NCBI GenBank assembly: GCA_014529385.2
Contig: CM043957.1
Span: 90,421,160 to 90,483,159, forward strand
Length of the DNA stretch: 62,000 nt
From: Adiantum capillus-veneris
Taxonomy: Eukaryota > Streptophyta > Polypodiopsida > Polypodiales > Pteridaceae
Direction: 5' to 3'
Below are positions 61,245 to 62,000 of the stretch, in pieces. The position numbers and the translations under genes were made by a program. Under the pieces are notes generated by a model. It searched no databases and had not been told where the DNA came from. It was given only the letters and a program-made list of their open reading frames with translations. Position 1 is the stretch's first letter; each line of letters starts with the position of its first letter.

Positions 61245-62000
61245 ATGGTGGAGGAAGGGAAGCTCAAGATCGAGAAGTTCAATGGCAAATACTACCAACA
61301 TTGGAAGATACATATTGAAGACTATCTCTACCAGAAGGACCTCTATCCACTAGGCGGTCTTGCAAAAAAGCCCGCAACAATGGCAGATGAAGCATGGATT
61401 GTCCTTGACCAAAAGAAATTGGGAGCAATCCGATTAATCCTGGCGTCAATGGTGGCCTTTAATGTTTCAAAGAATGAAGACCAGGGAGGACTTGATGAAG
61501 TCACTTGATGGCCTCTACAAGAAACCATCAGCATCCAATAAGGTATTTCTCATGAAGTGCTTGTTCAATCTAAAGATGGCAGAGAATGGTTCAGTTGCAG
61601 AACACCTAAATGACTTTAACACCAACATAAGTCAACTTCGATTGGTGAAAATAGGTTTTGAGGATGTGACGAACTGTGACCTTTCCTTCTACTATCATCT
61701 CTATCCGATAGTTGAGACAGCCTTGTGATGGATATAAGCAATTCTATCTCTGGCACAAATACTCTTAAGTTTGATGATGTTGTGGGTGTTCTTTTAAGCA
61801 AGGAAATGTGAAGGAGAAGCACAGGAGAATCATCGAGTGTTGCATTGTCAGTGGAAACAAGAGGAAGGCCTAAGGAGAGGGTTCAAAAACCAAAAGGGTC
61901 ATGATCGCTCAAAATGGAGCAAGTCACGCACAAGGTCAATTCTTGAATGTTGGAATTGTGGCAAGAAGTCCACGTCAAGAAGGATTGCTGGTCCAAGAAG
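61245..62000 (+). pseudogene. Copia1 copy 2 gag with zinc knuckle
   Basis: The ATG at 61245 gives MVEEGKLKIEKFNGKYYQHW. The frame shifts at about 61470 to KTREDLMKSLDGLYKKPSAS and NGSVAEHLNDFNTNISQLRL, and shifts again to SISGTNTLKFDDVVGVLLSK with a stop. At the edge the knuckle reads CWNCGKK, then HVKKDCWSKK in another frame: all four CCHC residues are encoded but split by a frameshift. Gag packages element RNA; this copy cannot make it whole. Confidence 0.88.

Larger units (their letters stand above)
60339..62000 (+). mobile_element. Copia1 copy 2 (5' LTR and gag), continues past window
   Basis: Plus-strand member of the Copia1 family: 5' LTR 60339-61172, a primer site altered to CTAGTATCAAAGC, and gag from 61245. 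The zinc knuckle at the window edge is complete in outline, unlike the 4456-8262 copy. Confidence 0.9.

Overview
This is plant nuclear DNA made almost entirely of transposable elements and repeats. I see no intact host protein gene and no rRNA or tRNA gene. The plant assignment rests on CACTA (En/Spm) transposons with TNP2 and TNPA genes, Ty1/copia elements primed by initiator-Met tRNA (TGGTATCAGAGC-type sites next to the LTRs), and captured pieces of a plant heavy-metal-associated (HMA/HIPP-like) gene. The sequence does not let me name the species. The nesting and the long (CT)n, (GT)n and (CA)n tracts suggest a large, repeat-rich genome.

Layout. 1-4455: 3' part of CACTA copy A, + strand (TNP2 exons, HMA exon fragment, TNPA gene). 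4456-8262: Copia1, - strand, with a cut-off 3' LTR fused to CACTA and a complete 5' LTR. 8263-12466: Copia2, - strand, the element into which Copia1 jumped. 12467-14800: a remnant with a repeated W-P-K/LL-x-A-Q-G motif, then little. 14826-17783: a decayed protein kinase gene, - strand, with a coiled-coil and zinc-finger-like tail. 17800-20180: AT-rich spacer. 20183-24612: Copia3, - strand, lacking its reverse transcriptase. 24918-29415: repeat block D1. 30327-31962: block E1 (retropepsin-like protein, - strand). 31963-39875: CACTA copy B, - strand, both ends present, flanked by TGT duplications. 39876-40160: a 140-bp tandem repeat. 41498-42862: Copia4 remnant, + strand. 44470-49985: block D2. 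50291-50733: a long hairpin element. 51745-53875: Copia2 copy 2, + strand. 53876-55542: block E2, ending in a CACTA terminus. 55543-60338: mostly unrecognised DNA with two LTR-like pieces. 60339-62000: Copia1 copy 2, + strand (LTR and gag), running off the window.

D and E occur twice in the same order and orientation (about 20 kb apart for D, 23.5 kb for E), so a large direct segmental duplication shaped the locus. Inside each D block is a tandem repeat of about 3.3 kb. One unit carries a 459-bp fold-back element and the other has the matching empty site, which gives a relative order of events.

Together these are not a working pathway but a record of transposition and decay. TNP2 and TNPA would normally cut and bind CACTA ends, but both copies are broken. 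Three copia elements have each lost a different central block of coding sequence, and a fourth family carries stop codons shared by both copies. The most notable items are the HMA exon carried in the CACTA elements, the fold-back family with filled and empty sites, the retropepsin-like E protein, and the kinase/coiled-coil/zinc-finger pseudogene.
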